NCBI GenBank assembly: GCA_002482645.1
Contig: DLGJ01000003.1
Span: 62,001 to 126,000, forward strand
Direction: 5' to 3'
From: Hyphomicrobiaceae bacterium UBA7697
Lineage (GTDB): Bacteria; Pseudomonadota; Alphaproteobacteria; Rhizobiales; Methyloligellaceae
DNA length: 64,000 bases
Shown one piece after another: positions 52,089 to 60,055 of this stretch. Under the pieces are notes generated by a model. That model had not been told where the DNA came from and ran no database searches. It was given only the letters and a program-made list of their open reading frames with translations. A program made the translations under genes and the position numbers. Numbering within the stretch: the first letter of the stretch is position 1; the number at the start of each line of letters is the position of its first letter.

Positions 52089-53474
52089 ATGAGCCTGTCT
52101 TGGTTGAACCCTGTAGACCTGGCGAGGCTGACGCGGGGAATTTGGATCGGCCCTCCGGCACCCGATTGGCGGCCGCGCGCCCTCTGCTTCGAAAAGGACT
52201 GGGTGCCGGGATCGCTTGTCATCCCGAAAGGTCAGCCATTCCGCCACGGCATCGACGTTGCGCAAATCGATCCTGCCGAGCTTGCGGCGTGCGTTATGCT
52301 CGTAACCGAACACGTTCAGGCCAGTAGCGCCCACCAGCTTGTGGTTCCCTCGATCGACGAGGCCGTCGCGGCGCTTGCGGCCGCGGCGCGCGATCGCTAC
52401 GCGGGAACGATTTGCGCGGTCACCGGAAGCGTCGGCAAATCCAGCACATGCCATCTCCTGTCCCATGCGCTCGAACAGTGGGGGACGGGCAATCGGCTGA
52501 GGCCCGGTGCCAACACGGCGGCGGGCGCCGTCGCGCAGGTCGTGAATCTCGATGCCGAGCGCTACGCCGTGATCGAAATGAGCGTCGGAGAAGGGCTGCG
52601 CCGCGCGAGCAGGATCGTCCGCCCGCACCTGGCCATTCTTACGGCCATTTCGCCGGCGCATTTGACCTATGCGGGCCCGCTGCCGCGGTTAGCTCAGCTG
52701 AAGGCAAGTATATTTACAGGTCTGAGCCGGGACGGCGTGGCGATCCTCAACCGCGATATTCCCTTCTACGATGATGTCCAGGCGGTGGCCCGAAATCACA
52801 CGGACACGGTGGTCACCTATGGCGACCATGATGACGCCGATGTGCGGTTGCTCGGCTTCGATAGCAAAAAGCGCCGTGTGGACGCGGATGTTCTCGGCGA
52901 TCGCGTGCGGTATCGCCTTGGAACGGACGGTAGGCACATGGCTGTAAACAGCCTTGCCGTGTTGGCTGCCTTGAAGAAGATGGGCCTAGATTATCGGAAG
53001 GGCGCGGCGCGCATGACCGAGGCGCTTCCTCTCGTTCAGCGTGGCGTCTCCTACGCGGCGAGCGTTTCCGGCAAGCGCGTAACGCTGATCGACGACTCGC
53101 ATAATGCCAATCCGGCCTCGATGATGGCGGCGTTCCAACTGATCGGGAGTCAGCCGGTGAAAAGGAACGGTCGGCGGATATTGGTGCTCGCCGATATGCT
53201 GGAACTCGGCTCGGAGGAAACGGCCTATCACGTGGAGCTGGCCGCCCCGATCGCGCGTGCGGGAGTCGATCGGGTCCATGTGATGGGTGCCCTCATGGCG
53301 AAGCTTTGGGATGCCCTTCCGGCCCCACTCAGGGGGCAACGCTGCGAGACTACGGACGAGTTGCGCGAGGCCATCGAGGACGATGTGGAGAACGGTGACG
53401 TGATCCTGTTCAAAGGCTCGCATTCCAACAGGCTTTGGAACGTCGTAAGAACCTTGAGGGGGCTGGGTACTTAG
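52089..53474 (+). CDS. MurF-like Mur ligase family protein
   Basis: The protein has 461 residues from ATG 52089; a TTG at 52020 would add 23. The ATP loop VTGSVGKSSTCHLL (residues 111-124) has serines where MurF has NGKTTT. The region ending LAQLKASIF supplies the lysine that is carbamylated in Mur ligases (Lys205). IDDSHNANPASMMAAF at about 334 is the MurF hallmark, and a C-terminal Rossmann-like domain is complete. True MurF adds D-Ala-D-Ala to UDP-MurNAc-tripeptide. A second copy within a polysaccharide cluster suggests ATP-driven linkage of an amino acid or amine to a sugar acid. The convergent sulfotransferase gene ends 24 bases away. Confidence 0.85.
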   Translation: MSLSWLNPVDLARLTRGIWIGPPAPDWRPRALCFEKDWVPGSLVIPKGQPFRHGIDVAQIDPAELAACVMLVTEHVQASSAHQLVVPSIDEAVAALAAAARDRYAGTICAVTGSVGKSSTCHLLSHALEQWGTGNRLRPGANTAAGAVAQVVNLDAERYAVIEMSVGEGLRRASRIVRPHLAILTAISPAHLTYAGPLPRLAQLKASIFTGLSRDGVAILNRDIPFYDDVQAVARNHTDTVVTYGDHDDADVRLLGFDSKKRRVDADVLGDRVRYRLGTDGRHMAVNSLAVLAALKKMGLDYRKGAARMTEALPLVQRGVSYAASVSGKRVTLIDDSHNANPASMMAAFQLIGSQPVKRNGRRILVLADMLELGSEETAYHVELAAPIARAGVDRVHVMGALMAKLWDALPAPLRGQRCETTDELREAIEDDVENGDVILFKGSHSNRLWNVVRTLRGLGT

Positions 53475-53498
53475 TATTGGTGGGGGCCGCCGCCTTGG

Positions 53499-54467
53499 TC
53501 AATCGCCTTCGCGGGACGACTTGGCGAGAGCCGCCGCTGCGCGCAGCGGCGCCGTTATGCGCCAGGACGTTGAAGCGCGGGTCGCGGAGAGTTGTGCGTT
53601 GAGGCGAGCAGCCAGTTGACGGTACTCATTTCGCTCGTTTTGAAGGCTATCTCGCTCTTTCAGCAGATCGTCGCGCGCTCTCAGAAGATTGTCGCGCGAT
53701 TTACGGAGGTCGCGGTTCTCATTTCGGAGCTCTGCTTCAACGAGGAAACTATGGAGCTTTGAAACGTCTTGCTGACGAGTCCAATCGGCGATCGGAGCCA
53801 GTCGATTGATATCCCGTTCATAGCCGAATAGCTCAAAGTCCTGCTCATAAAGTTTCTCTACGCTCGAAAGCGTTGTCCTTGTGAAGAATTGAGAGACGCG
53901 ATCGTGCGCTCCTGTTGCATGAGGCGCGTGTCGCCTCAACGCAATGCCAAAGGCGGATAGAAATTCAGCAACGCGGTCAAATCGTTCGAGATGTCCGACG
54001 AATGCCGGCGTAATAACGGAGCTCAATGTATTGATGTGCTGCGAAGCAAAGTGCGGGTCAACCTGGTCCGGAGAATCGGTCGCGATGATGTCGAGAAAAT
54101 CCTCGAACGACACATCTCGATCCTTGGATAGGCCGTACCTCGCCAAAAACTGAAGCCGCACGTTGTGATCATAACGGTCTTGTATCTTTTCAAGGTAGGC
54201 AGACAGGATACGGACATATGGATTTCTCACGACAGTGAAGAAGGAGCTTCCGCATAGATTTTCGCGGTCTGCGAGGAGACCGTCTAAGGTAACCTTAAAT
54301 GGCGCGTTCGGCGCGTGCGGGGCCCCATCGTAAGTCTCTGGAGCTTCCGCGAGCCAGAGGGACTCCTTTATACTTGAGCATCCTGCCTTCGGATTGGAAA
54401 CGAAGCAGAGTCTCTTGCCCGGTATATAGCAGAGGCTGGCTACCCCTTTTGAGAGATGGTTGATCAC
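53499..54467 (-). CDS. Carbohydrate sulfotransferase with C-terminal coiled coil
   Basis: The protein has 322 residues from GTG 54467, with CGGAA upstream. LCFVSNPKAGCSSIKESL is the 5-prime phosphosulfate loop in the form used by chondroitin and HNK-1 sulfotransferases (Sulfotransfer_2), and FFTVVRNPYVRILSAYLEKI is the 3-prime phosphate loop. Residues 240-300 are strikingly regular coiled coil, with DNLLRARDDLLKERDSLQNE and more. The C-terminal STSWRITAPLRAAAALA is a segment often seen at the ends of coiled-coil-containing glycosyltransferases. It should sulfate the glycan. The gene is somewhat AT-richer than its neighbours. Confidence 0.87.
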   Translation of the reverse strand: MINHLSKGVASLCYIPGKRLCFVSNPKAGCSSIKESLWLAEAPETYDGAPHAPNAPFKVTLDGLLADRENLCGSSFFTVVRNPYVRILSAYLEKIQDRYDHNVRLQFLARYGLSKDRDVSFEDFLDIIATDSPDQVDPHFASQHINTLSSVITPAFVGHLERFDRVAEFLSAFGIALRRHAPHATGAHDRVSQFFTRTTLSSVEKLYEQDFELFGYERDINRLAPIADWTRQQDVSKLHSFLVEAELRNENRDLRKSRDNLLRARDDLLKERDSLQNERNEYRQLAARLNAQLSATRASTSWRITAPLRAAAALAKSSREGD

Positions 54468-54830
54468 TTCATTTCCGTAAAGTTGATCTGGCGGAGGATA
54501 GAGCGTGCCGGAATTTTTGGACCGAGGTCAAACGTTTCTTGCAGTGCCAAGGTCGCCTCCTTGCTCCCGTGCCTGTCATTGCCGTCGGCGACGATCCATT
54601 CCACGATCTCGATTCACTGCGGAGCAGAATGATGAGCACCCTCACGATAAGTCAGAGAGGTTTCAGCTCGGGTCCACCTCCGCGTTACTCCCCCAGTTGG
54701 CTTTGTCCGCTTTTCCAATGGCTTCATGCTTTCTGGTTGCGGAGGTCCGATAGCGAGGGAGCAACACGGCGCCGGCCGTGCTATGTGGTCCTGCAACGAA
54801 AACGGGACCGCGCCGTAAGGATTTAAGACG
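54468..54830. other. 363-base divergent gap without a convincing gene
   Basis: This is the right boundary of the main polysaccharide cluster, between a leftward sulfotransferase gene and a rightward periplasmic protein gene. Short frames have no motif. The AAGGA ribosome site of the next gene lies at its right end. I see no hairpin followed by a T-run, repeat or att-like site. Confidence 0.4.
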
Positions 54831-55619
54831 ATGAGACGAACTGCCTGCCTGTTTCTGTTGGCCGCAATGATTGCGGGCCCTTCACCGGCGCGCGCCGGGG
54901 ACGCTTGCGAGAAAATCGTCATGACCGGCCATCCGGACTATCCGGCGATGGCGTACCGCGCCGGCGATCGCATCGACGGGGCCGCGCCCGCTCTCGTCGC
55001 GGCGATCGCCGAAGACCTCGGGGTTCCGCTTGTCTCCCAATTTATGGGTTCATGGTCCGAGGCGCAGGAAGCGGCGCGCGACGGCAAGGCCGACATGATC
55101 GTCGGGGTCTACCGCAACGACGAGCGGGAGAAATATCTCGACTACGCGGAGCCTGCGTTTGCCTACGACACGGTGGTGGTGTTCGTGGTGGCGGGCAAAT
55201 CCTTCGAGTTTCGCGGCCAGCAAGATCTCGTCGGCAAGACGGGTGCGGCAAACAAGGGAGAGAGCTTCGGTGCGGAGTTCGACCGGTTTGTCGAGGATCA
55301 GTTGACCATGGTCCGCACGGATGGGGTCGATGCCGCTCTCGCCGAACTCGCTGACGGGAAAGTCGACTACGTCATCGCAGGCTACTATCCGGGTACCGCC
55401 GAAGTGGAGCGCCTTGGTCTCGAAAACGAGATCGTCGCGCTCGAACCCGAGCTGCTGTCCGCGGAGTTGTTCGTGGCGTTCTCGAAGAGGTCTCCCTGCC
55501 GGACGCTCGCGCCGAAGTTCGGCGAGGGCATCGCGGAGATGACCACGGATGGCCGCTTCCAGGAGATGGTGCGCGATGCCACGACCGAGTGGGACGCGGC
55601 CACGAGCGGCGATGAATAG
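54831..55619 (+). CDS. Periplasmic substrate-binding protein, family 3
   Basis: The protein has 262 residues. A signal peptide with RR at residues 2-3, a hydrophobic core and a probable cut after ARA at about residue 22 leads to the mature start GDACEKIVMTGHPDYP. DGKADMIVGVYRNDEREKYLDYAEPAFAYD is split over the two lobes and is diagnostic of amino-acid-type binding proteins. LADGKVDYVIAGYYPG follows as the second lobe hinge. No permease or ATPase gene is adjacent, so it may serve a distant transporter or act as a sensor-like protein. The ligand is unknown. AAGGA lies about ten bases before the start. Confidence 0.85.
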   Translation: MRRTACLFLLAAMIAGPSPARAGDACEKIVMTGHPDYPAMAYRAGDRIDGAAPALVAAIAEDLGVPLVSQFMGSWSEAQEAARDGKADMIVGVYRNDEREKYLDYAEPAFAYDTVVVFVVAGKSFEFRGQQDLVGKTGAANKGESFGAEFDRFVEDQLTMVRTDGVDAALAELADGKVDYVIAGYYPGTAEVERLGLENEIVALEPELLSAELFVAFSKRSPCRTLAPKFGEGIAEMTTDGRFQEMVRDATTEWDAATSGDE

Positions 55620-55689
55620 CGTCGCCGCCAACACGGCCGCCGTACGGCACGACGACTGAGACGATGGGGGAGACCGCAGGCGCCGAGCG

Positions 55690-56289
55690 TCAGTCCGGTA
55701 CGTCTGCGTTTTTCGGCACCACGACGGCGAACATGTCGCCGAGCGCCGAGAGGCTTGCGTCCTGCAACTGCGCCGCGGGTATCTCGGCGCCCGTCGCGGG
55801 GTTCGGGATCGCGCGCGTCGCGGTGGCGCCGGCAACCACGGTGTTGGCGTAGCCGTGGTTGAATGAGGCACGCGTGGTCGAGTTCACGCACATATGGGTC
55901 ATGAAGCCGGCATAGACGACGTTCTCGATGCCGCGCTTCTTGAGTTCCGCATCGAGCCCGGTCTGCTCGAAGGCCGAGGGGTATTTCTTGACGATGACCG
56001 TCTCGCCTTCGATCGGCGCCACAATGCCGGCGATCTGGCCGATCGGCGCGGTGACGTCGTAGGGCGTTCCGGGCCCCGCGTCGTGCACGATGTGGATGAC
56101 GGGGCGTCCGGCATCGCGGAACCTGCGAAGCAGTTCGGCCGCTTCCTGCAAGGCCGGCTCCACGTTCTCGAGCTGCATGACGCCCTCGCGATAGGTCTGC
56201 TGACAGTCGATCAGCACCAGCGCGCTGTCGGCGATCGGCGCGGGGTTTGGGTTCATGCCCGTGAGCTCGCGAAGTGTGGGGTTGGCCAT
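55690..56289 (-). CDS. Isochorismatase family cysteine hydrolase
   Basis: The protein has 199 residues from ATG 56289, with GGAGGAG upstream. ALVLIDCQQTYREG at about residue 23 supplies the catalytic aspartate, the lysine lies in VIVKKYPSAF at about 98-102, and the nucleophile is Cys134 in GFMTHMCVNSTTRA. These form the Asp-Lys-Cys triad of the family, and the THMCV stretch is typical of nicotinamidase-like and amide-hydrolysing members. The substrate is not known. Apart from direction, it has no clear functional tie to the neighbouring FAD oxidase gene. It seems outside the polysaccharide cluster. Confidence 0.9.
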   Translation of the reverse strand: MANPTLRELTGMNPNPAPIADSALVLIDCQQTYREGVMQLENVEPALQEAAELLRRFRDAGRPVIHIVHDAGPGTPYDVTAPIGQIAGIVAPIEGETVIVKKYPSAFEQTGLDAELKKRGIENVVYAGFMTHMCVNSTTRASFNHGYANTVVAGATATRAIPNPATGAEIPAAQLQDASLSALGDMFAVVVPKNADVPD

Positions 56290-56429
56290 CCGAATCTCCT
56301 CCTCGATATGAGAATGGCTTTGTAGCGTCCCGCGCAACGTAACGCGAGGCGTGTTCGTTCGGCGAGTGCCGCTACAGGTAAACCGCTTTGGGCCGCGCGG
56401 GTCTTGCGGGCTCCTCGCGGCGGACCCTT

Positions 56430-57542
56430 TCAGCCGGCGAGACCCGCGGCGTAACCTCCAATGGCGAGGGACGACGTGAGGCCCGGCGAATCGATGCCGT
56501 AAAGCGCGATATAGCAGGGGTGCCCGGTCTCCGCAGGTCCTTGGATCGTGAAATCTCCCGTGGCTTCGCCGGGGCCCGTCGTGCGCGGCCTGATACCGGC
56601 ATAGTCGGGTGCAAGCGCACCCTCCGGAAGCTCCGGCCAATAGCGCCGGATGGCCGCGTAGAAAGCGCCGCCGCGGGCGGGATCGACGGAATAGTCGATG
56701 CTGTCGATCCACTCGACATCCGGGCCGAACCGTGCCTGTCCTCCGAGGTCGAAGGTGAGATGGATGCCGAGGCCGCCTGCGGGCGGCACGGGATAGATCA
56801 GGTGCCGGAAAGGCGCGCGGCCACTCATGGAGAAGTAGCAGCCCCGGGCCAGATAACGCGGCGGCACGGTGTTCGGGTCGAGACCGTTCAAGCTCCGCGA
56901 GACGTCCCAGGCCCCAAGCCCCGCGGCATTGACGAGCAGTTTCGTTTCGATTTCGGTGGGCTCGTCTCCACCGATGCGGAGGCGGATGGAGTTGTCGTCG
57001 AGGGTTCCGCCGAGAAGGGGCGTCCGGCACTGGACCAGTGCACCCGCGTTCTCCGCGTCGCCCTGATAGGCCAGCATCAGCGCGTGCCCATCGACGATCC
57101 CTGTGCTGCCCGAGTGAAGCGCGCGGATGCCGTGCAAGTTGGGTTCGAGCGCGGCCAGATCGGCGCCGTCGACGAGCGCGATGTCTTCGACGCCGTTGGC
57201 GCGGGCGCGGGCGAGCAGTGCCTCGAGTGACTTCACCTCGTCGTCCGATGTGGCGACGACCAGCTTGCCGCAACGGCGGTGGGGCACGCCGCGCTCGGCG
57301 CAATACGCATAGAGCGCGCGGCGCCCCTCGACGCAGAACCGGGCTTTCAGGCTTCCTTGCGGGTAGTAGAGGCCGGCATGGAGAACCTCGCTGTTGCGCG
57401 ATGACGTGCCCTGGCCGATTCCGGCTTCGCTTTCGAGCACGAGCACCTCGCGCCCCCGCAGCGCCAAGGACCGGGCAACGGAGAGACCGATGACGCCGGC
57501 ACCGGCGACGACGGCTTCAAACTTATCCAGCCTGTTTCGCAT
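56430..57542 (-). CDS. FAD-dependent oxidoreductase, DAO/L-2-hydroxyglutarate oxidase-like
   Basis: The protein has 370 residues. The N-terminal dinucleotide fold VVAGAGVIGLSVARSLALRG and the following acidic strand bind FAD. TSSRNSEVLHAGLYYPQGSL near residue 47 is a signature of L-2-hydroxyglutarate oxidase (LhgO-like) proteins, and GIRPRTTGPGEATGDFTIQ and YGIDSPGLTSSLAIGGYAA close the fold. It probably oxidises a 2-hydroxy acid and passes electrons to quinone or oxygen. The Sulfolipid or glycan genes do not require it, so it is likely general metabolism. Confidence 0.88.
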   Translation of the reverse strand: MRNRLDKFEAVVAGAGVIGLSVARSLALRGREVLVLESEAGIGQGTSSRNSEVLHAGLYYPQGSLKARFCVEGRRALYAYCAERGVPHRRCGKLVVATSDDEVKSLEALLARARANGVEDIALVDGADLAALEPNLHGIRALHSGSTGIVDGHALMLAYQGDAENAGALVQCRTPLLGGTLDDNSIRLRIGGDEPTEIETKLLVNAAGLGAWDVSRSLNGLDPNTVPPRYLARGCYFSMSGRAPFRHLIYPVPPAGGLGIHLTFDLGGQARFGPDVEWIDSIDYSVDPARGGAFYAAIRRYWPELPEGALAPDYAGIRPRTTGPGEATGDFTIQGPAETGHPCYIALYGIDSPGLTSSLAIGGYAAGLAG

Positions 57543-57560
57543 TGCGGCCGCGCGAGGACG

Positions 57561-58568
57561 CTACCAGAGCCGCTTCTGTGCCCTGCCATCGCACGGCATT
57601 TGCATCCCGATCGTGTGCCGTGGCCGCGAGACTTTCTCGAACATCTTCTTGTCGATACGCTGGAACGGCTTGTACCGGTTGCTGCATATCTGGCTCTCGG
57701 CGATACGCGGCGCGTATTCAATCAAGAGGGGCCGCGCGCCGTCGAACTCGTTGTTCTGGATCTGAATGCGGGAAATCCGCGCCTTCTTTCCGGCGATCAT
57801 GATACCGGCGCCCTCATTGTTGATGAATTTGGAGCGCTCGATACGGACGTTCGAGATGGTCTGATCGGGCCGGTCCGGCTCCAGGTCGATGCCCGCGCCC
57901 GGCCGGGTGCCTTTTGTGTCGCGGAAGACGGACCGGGTCACCAGAATGCGGTTGCCGTGAATGATAGACAGGCCCTGCCGACGGTTCCGTTCGGCCCGGA
58001 CACCGCAGAGCGCGACGTCTTCGGCATCGGTGACATGAAAACCGTCGCCCCACATGTTTTTGGCGCGCACATTCGAGATGGTGATGCGCTTGGAGCCCTC
58101 CAGGATGAAGATGCCCATGCCCCATTCGCCGCCGCGGCCCTTGTGGTTGTTGCGGTCGCCCATGAGCGTGCCGCCCTTCACGATGACGTCGTGGGCATTC
58201 AGGATTCTGAGGACGGAGTAGTTTTTCTTGTCGGTGGGAAACATCTTCAAGACGGTGTCGTTCGTCATCTTGAACGTCATGTTGCTCTTGAGGGTCAGCC
58301 GGTTGCCGCTGACGGCGTGGACGCGATAGGTGCCCGGCGGGACATAGACCGTTCCCCCGGTCCCAGCCACCTTGTCGATGGCCCGCTGAATGGCCTTGGT
58401 GTCGTCGGTCCGCCCGTCGCCTTTCGCGCCGGTGCTCTTGACGTTGACGGTCAGGTTCGACGTGGGGACGGAGTTGCAGACTTTGTAGCGTGCCGCATGC
58501 GCCTGCCCGAACGGAACGATGACGAGGAGAAGCGAGAGAAGCGCAGCAATGCGAAGACGTCTGTTCAC
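57561..58568 (-). CDS. Secreted right-handed beta-helix protein
   Basis: The protein has 335 residues from GTG 58568; ATG 58625 would add 19. The N-terminus NRRLRIAALLSLLLVIVPFG and AHA at about residue 25 form a clear signal peptide. KSTGAKGDGRTDDTKAIQRA and VYVPPGTYRV are the pectate-lyase-superfamily start, followed by repeated strands with N and D ladder residues such as ISNVRAKNMWGDGFHVTD. Such proteins bind or cut acidic polysaccharides. In a window that makes galacturonate it could trim or anchor the product, although no catalytic residues are assignable. It lies 19 bases from the FAD oxidase and 116 from the aminotransferase gene. Confidence 0.82.
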   Translation of the reverse strand: MNRRLRIAALLSLLLVIVPFGQAHAARYKVCNSVPTSNLTVNVKSTGAKGDGRTDDTKAIQRAIDKVAGTGGTVYVPPGTYRVHAVSGNRLTLKSNMTFKMTNDTVLKMFPTDKKNYSVLRILNAHDVIVKGGTLMGDRNNHKGRGGEWGMGIFILEGSKRITISNVRAKNMWGDGFHVTDAEDVALCGVRAERNRRQGLSIIHGNRILVTRSVFRDTKGTRPGAGIDLEPDRPDQTISNVRIERSKFINNEGAGIMIAGKKARISRIQIQNNEFDGARPLLIEYAPRIAESQICSNRYKPFQRIDKKMFEKVSRPRHTIGMQMPCDGRAQKRLW

Positions 58569-58683
58569 GGCATATCCGTCGATTTGCTCCTGGGACACCG
58601 AATCCCAGCTAACACGATCACCCATGAATATCACATGAACGGGTCGGGGCGAGCCAATGGCACGGCGTCGCGACACGATCGTA

Positions 58684-59808
58684 TCAGCGGAGGGATTTGC
58701 GGATGACGCCGGCGATACGGCGCGCATCGTCGTCCGGCAAGTACGGATGCATGGGGAGGCTCATCACCTGATGGCAGATCGTCTCGCTCACCGGGAGCGA
58801 GCCTTCGCCGCCGCCATAAGCGAGATAAGGCGCCTGAAGGTGCATGGGCTTCGGGTAGTAGATCGCCGAAGGGATCCCGGCCTCGTTGAGTGCCGCCTGA
58901 ATATCGGCGCGGCGATCCGTCTTGATCGTGTATTGCGCCCAGGCCGATTGCCGCCCCGGAATGCGTTTCGGCACCGTCACGGCGTCTTTCAGCTCCTCGT
59001 CGTAGATGCGCGCAAGATGCTCGCGAGCCGCGAGCTCGTCGTCCAGGATCGGCAGCTTCACCGAGAGAATCGCCGCCTGGATGCTGTCGAGACGTCCGTT
59101 GATGCCGATTCGGGCGATCTCGTAGCGGTCGGCGCCTTGGCCGTGCACGCGGATCGACGTCAGCAGCGCGGCGAGCTCGTCGTCGTCGGTCATGATCGCG
59201 CCGCCGTCGCCGTAGCAGCCGAGGGGCTTGGCCGGAAAAAAGCTCGTGCAACTCACCGGCGCCAGGGCCCCGACGCGCTTGTTCTCGTAGACACCGCCGA
59301 AGGACTGCGCCGCATCGGAAATGAGGTTCAGGTTCTCCCGCTCCGCGAGCGCGTTCAGCTCGTTCCAATCGGCCGGTAAACCGAACAGGTCCACCGCGAG
59401 GATGGCTTTCGGCGTCAGCGTCCCGCCGGCGCGTGTCGAGACGATCTTCGCTTCGAGATCGGCGAGGTCGAGATTGAAGCTGTCTTCTTCCACGTCGACG
59501 AAGACGGGCGAGGCACCGGCAAGGATGATCGCTTCGGCGCTGGCGGTGAAGGTGAAGGAGGGAACGAAGACCGCGTCGCCCGGCCCGATGCCGTAGGCGA
59601 GGAACGGCATGATGATCGCGTCCGTGCCGCTCGAGCAGGAAATCGCATGGCGCACGCCGCAATAGCCGGCGAGTTCGGTTTCGAGCTTCGTGACGGCGGG
59701 ACCGAGAATGTAGCGTCCATCGTCGAGGACTTCCTGGATAGCCTCGGCGATTTGCGGCTTGAGCCGCGCATATTGCGTCTTCAAATCGACAAAGGGGACG
59801 CCCGGCAT
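58684..59808 (-). CDS. DegT/DnrJ/EryC1/StrS-type sugar aminotransferase
   Basis: The protein has 374 residues, with AAGGAAG upstream of ATG 59808. VPFVDLKTQYARLKPQI and ISCSSGTDAIIMPFLAYG are family starts; the PLP lysine lies in TSFFPAKPLGCYGDGGAI at about residue 193, after SDAAQSFGGVYENKRVG. It transfers an amino group to a keto-sugar nucleotide, giving 3- or 4-amino-deoxy sugars. No keto-sugar dehydratase of the right type is adjacent apart from gmd and the epimerases far to the left. It precedes the beta-helix gene on the same strand, so the two could be one unit. Confidence 0.93.
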   Translation of the reverse strand: MPGVPFVDLKTQYARLKPQIAEAIQEVLDDGRYILGPAVTKLETELAGYCGVRHAISCSSGTDAIIMPFLAYGIGPGDAVFVPSFTFTASAEAIILAGASPVFVDVEEDSFNLDLADLEAKIVSTRAGGTLTPKAILAVDLFGLPADWNELNALAERENLNLISDAAQSFGGVYENKRVGALAPVSCTSFFPAKPLGCYGDGGAIMTDDDELAALLTSIRVHGQGADRYEIARIGINGRLDSIQAAILSVKLPILDDELAAREHLARIYDEELKDAVTVPKRIPGRQSAWAQYTIKTDRRADIQAALNEAGIPSAIYYPKPMHLQAPYLAYGGGEGSLPVSETICHQVMSLPMHPYLPDDDARRIAGVIRKSLR

Positions 59809-60055
59809 GGATCTTCCTTCTGTTCTCGTTTTCTAGCGCGTTGGGACCCGGCTCTGGTCGTCGAGCGTTCGGGCCGCGATTTCCCTAGCCAAGTCGCAGG
59901 CGCACGGCAAGGGGACGCATCAAGACGACGCAACCTTGGCGTTCGTGGCGCGTTTCCACCCCGGTCTTCGCGTTCAGACAGGGTTCAGGTCAGACCCTCC
60001 AATCTCCCGGGCGAGTTGGCCTTCCGAGCCGAGCGGCAGGTCGTTGGAGGTTCAG

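Noticed and set aside
55690..57303. Leftward frame of 537 codons including the isochorismatase
   Set aside because: Only the last 199 codons are real; the rest is antisense-like sequence in another frame of the FAD oxidase gene, and a strong ribosome site precedes ATG 56289.
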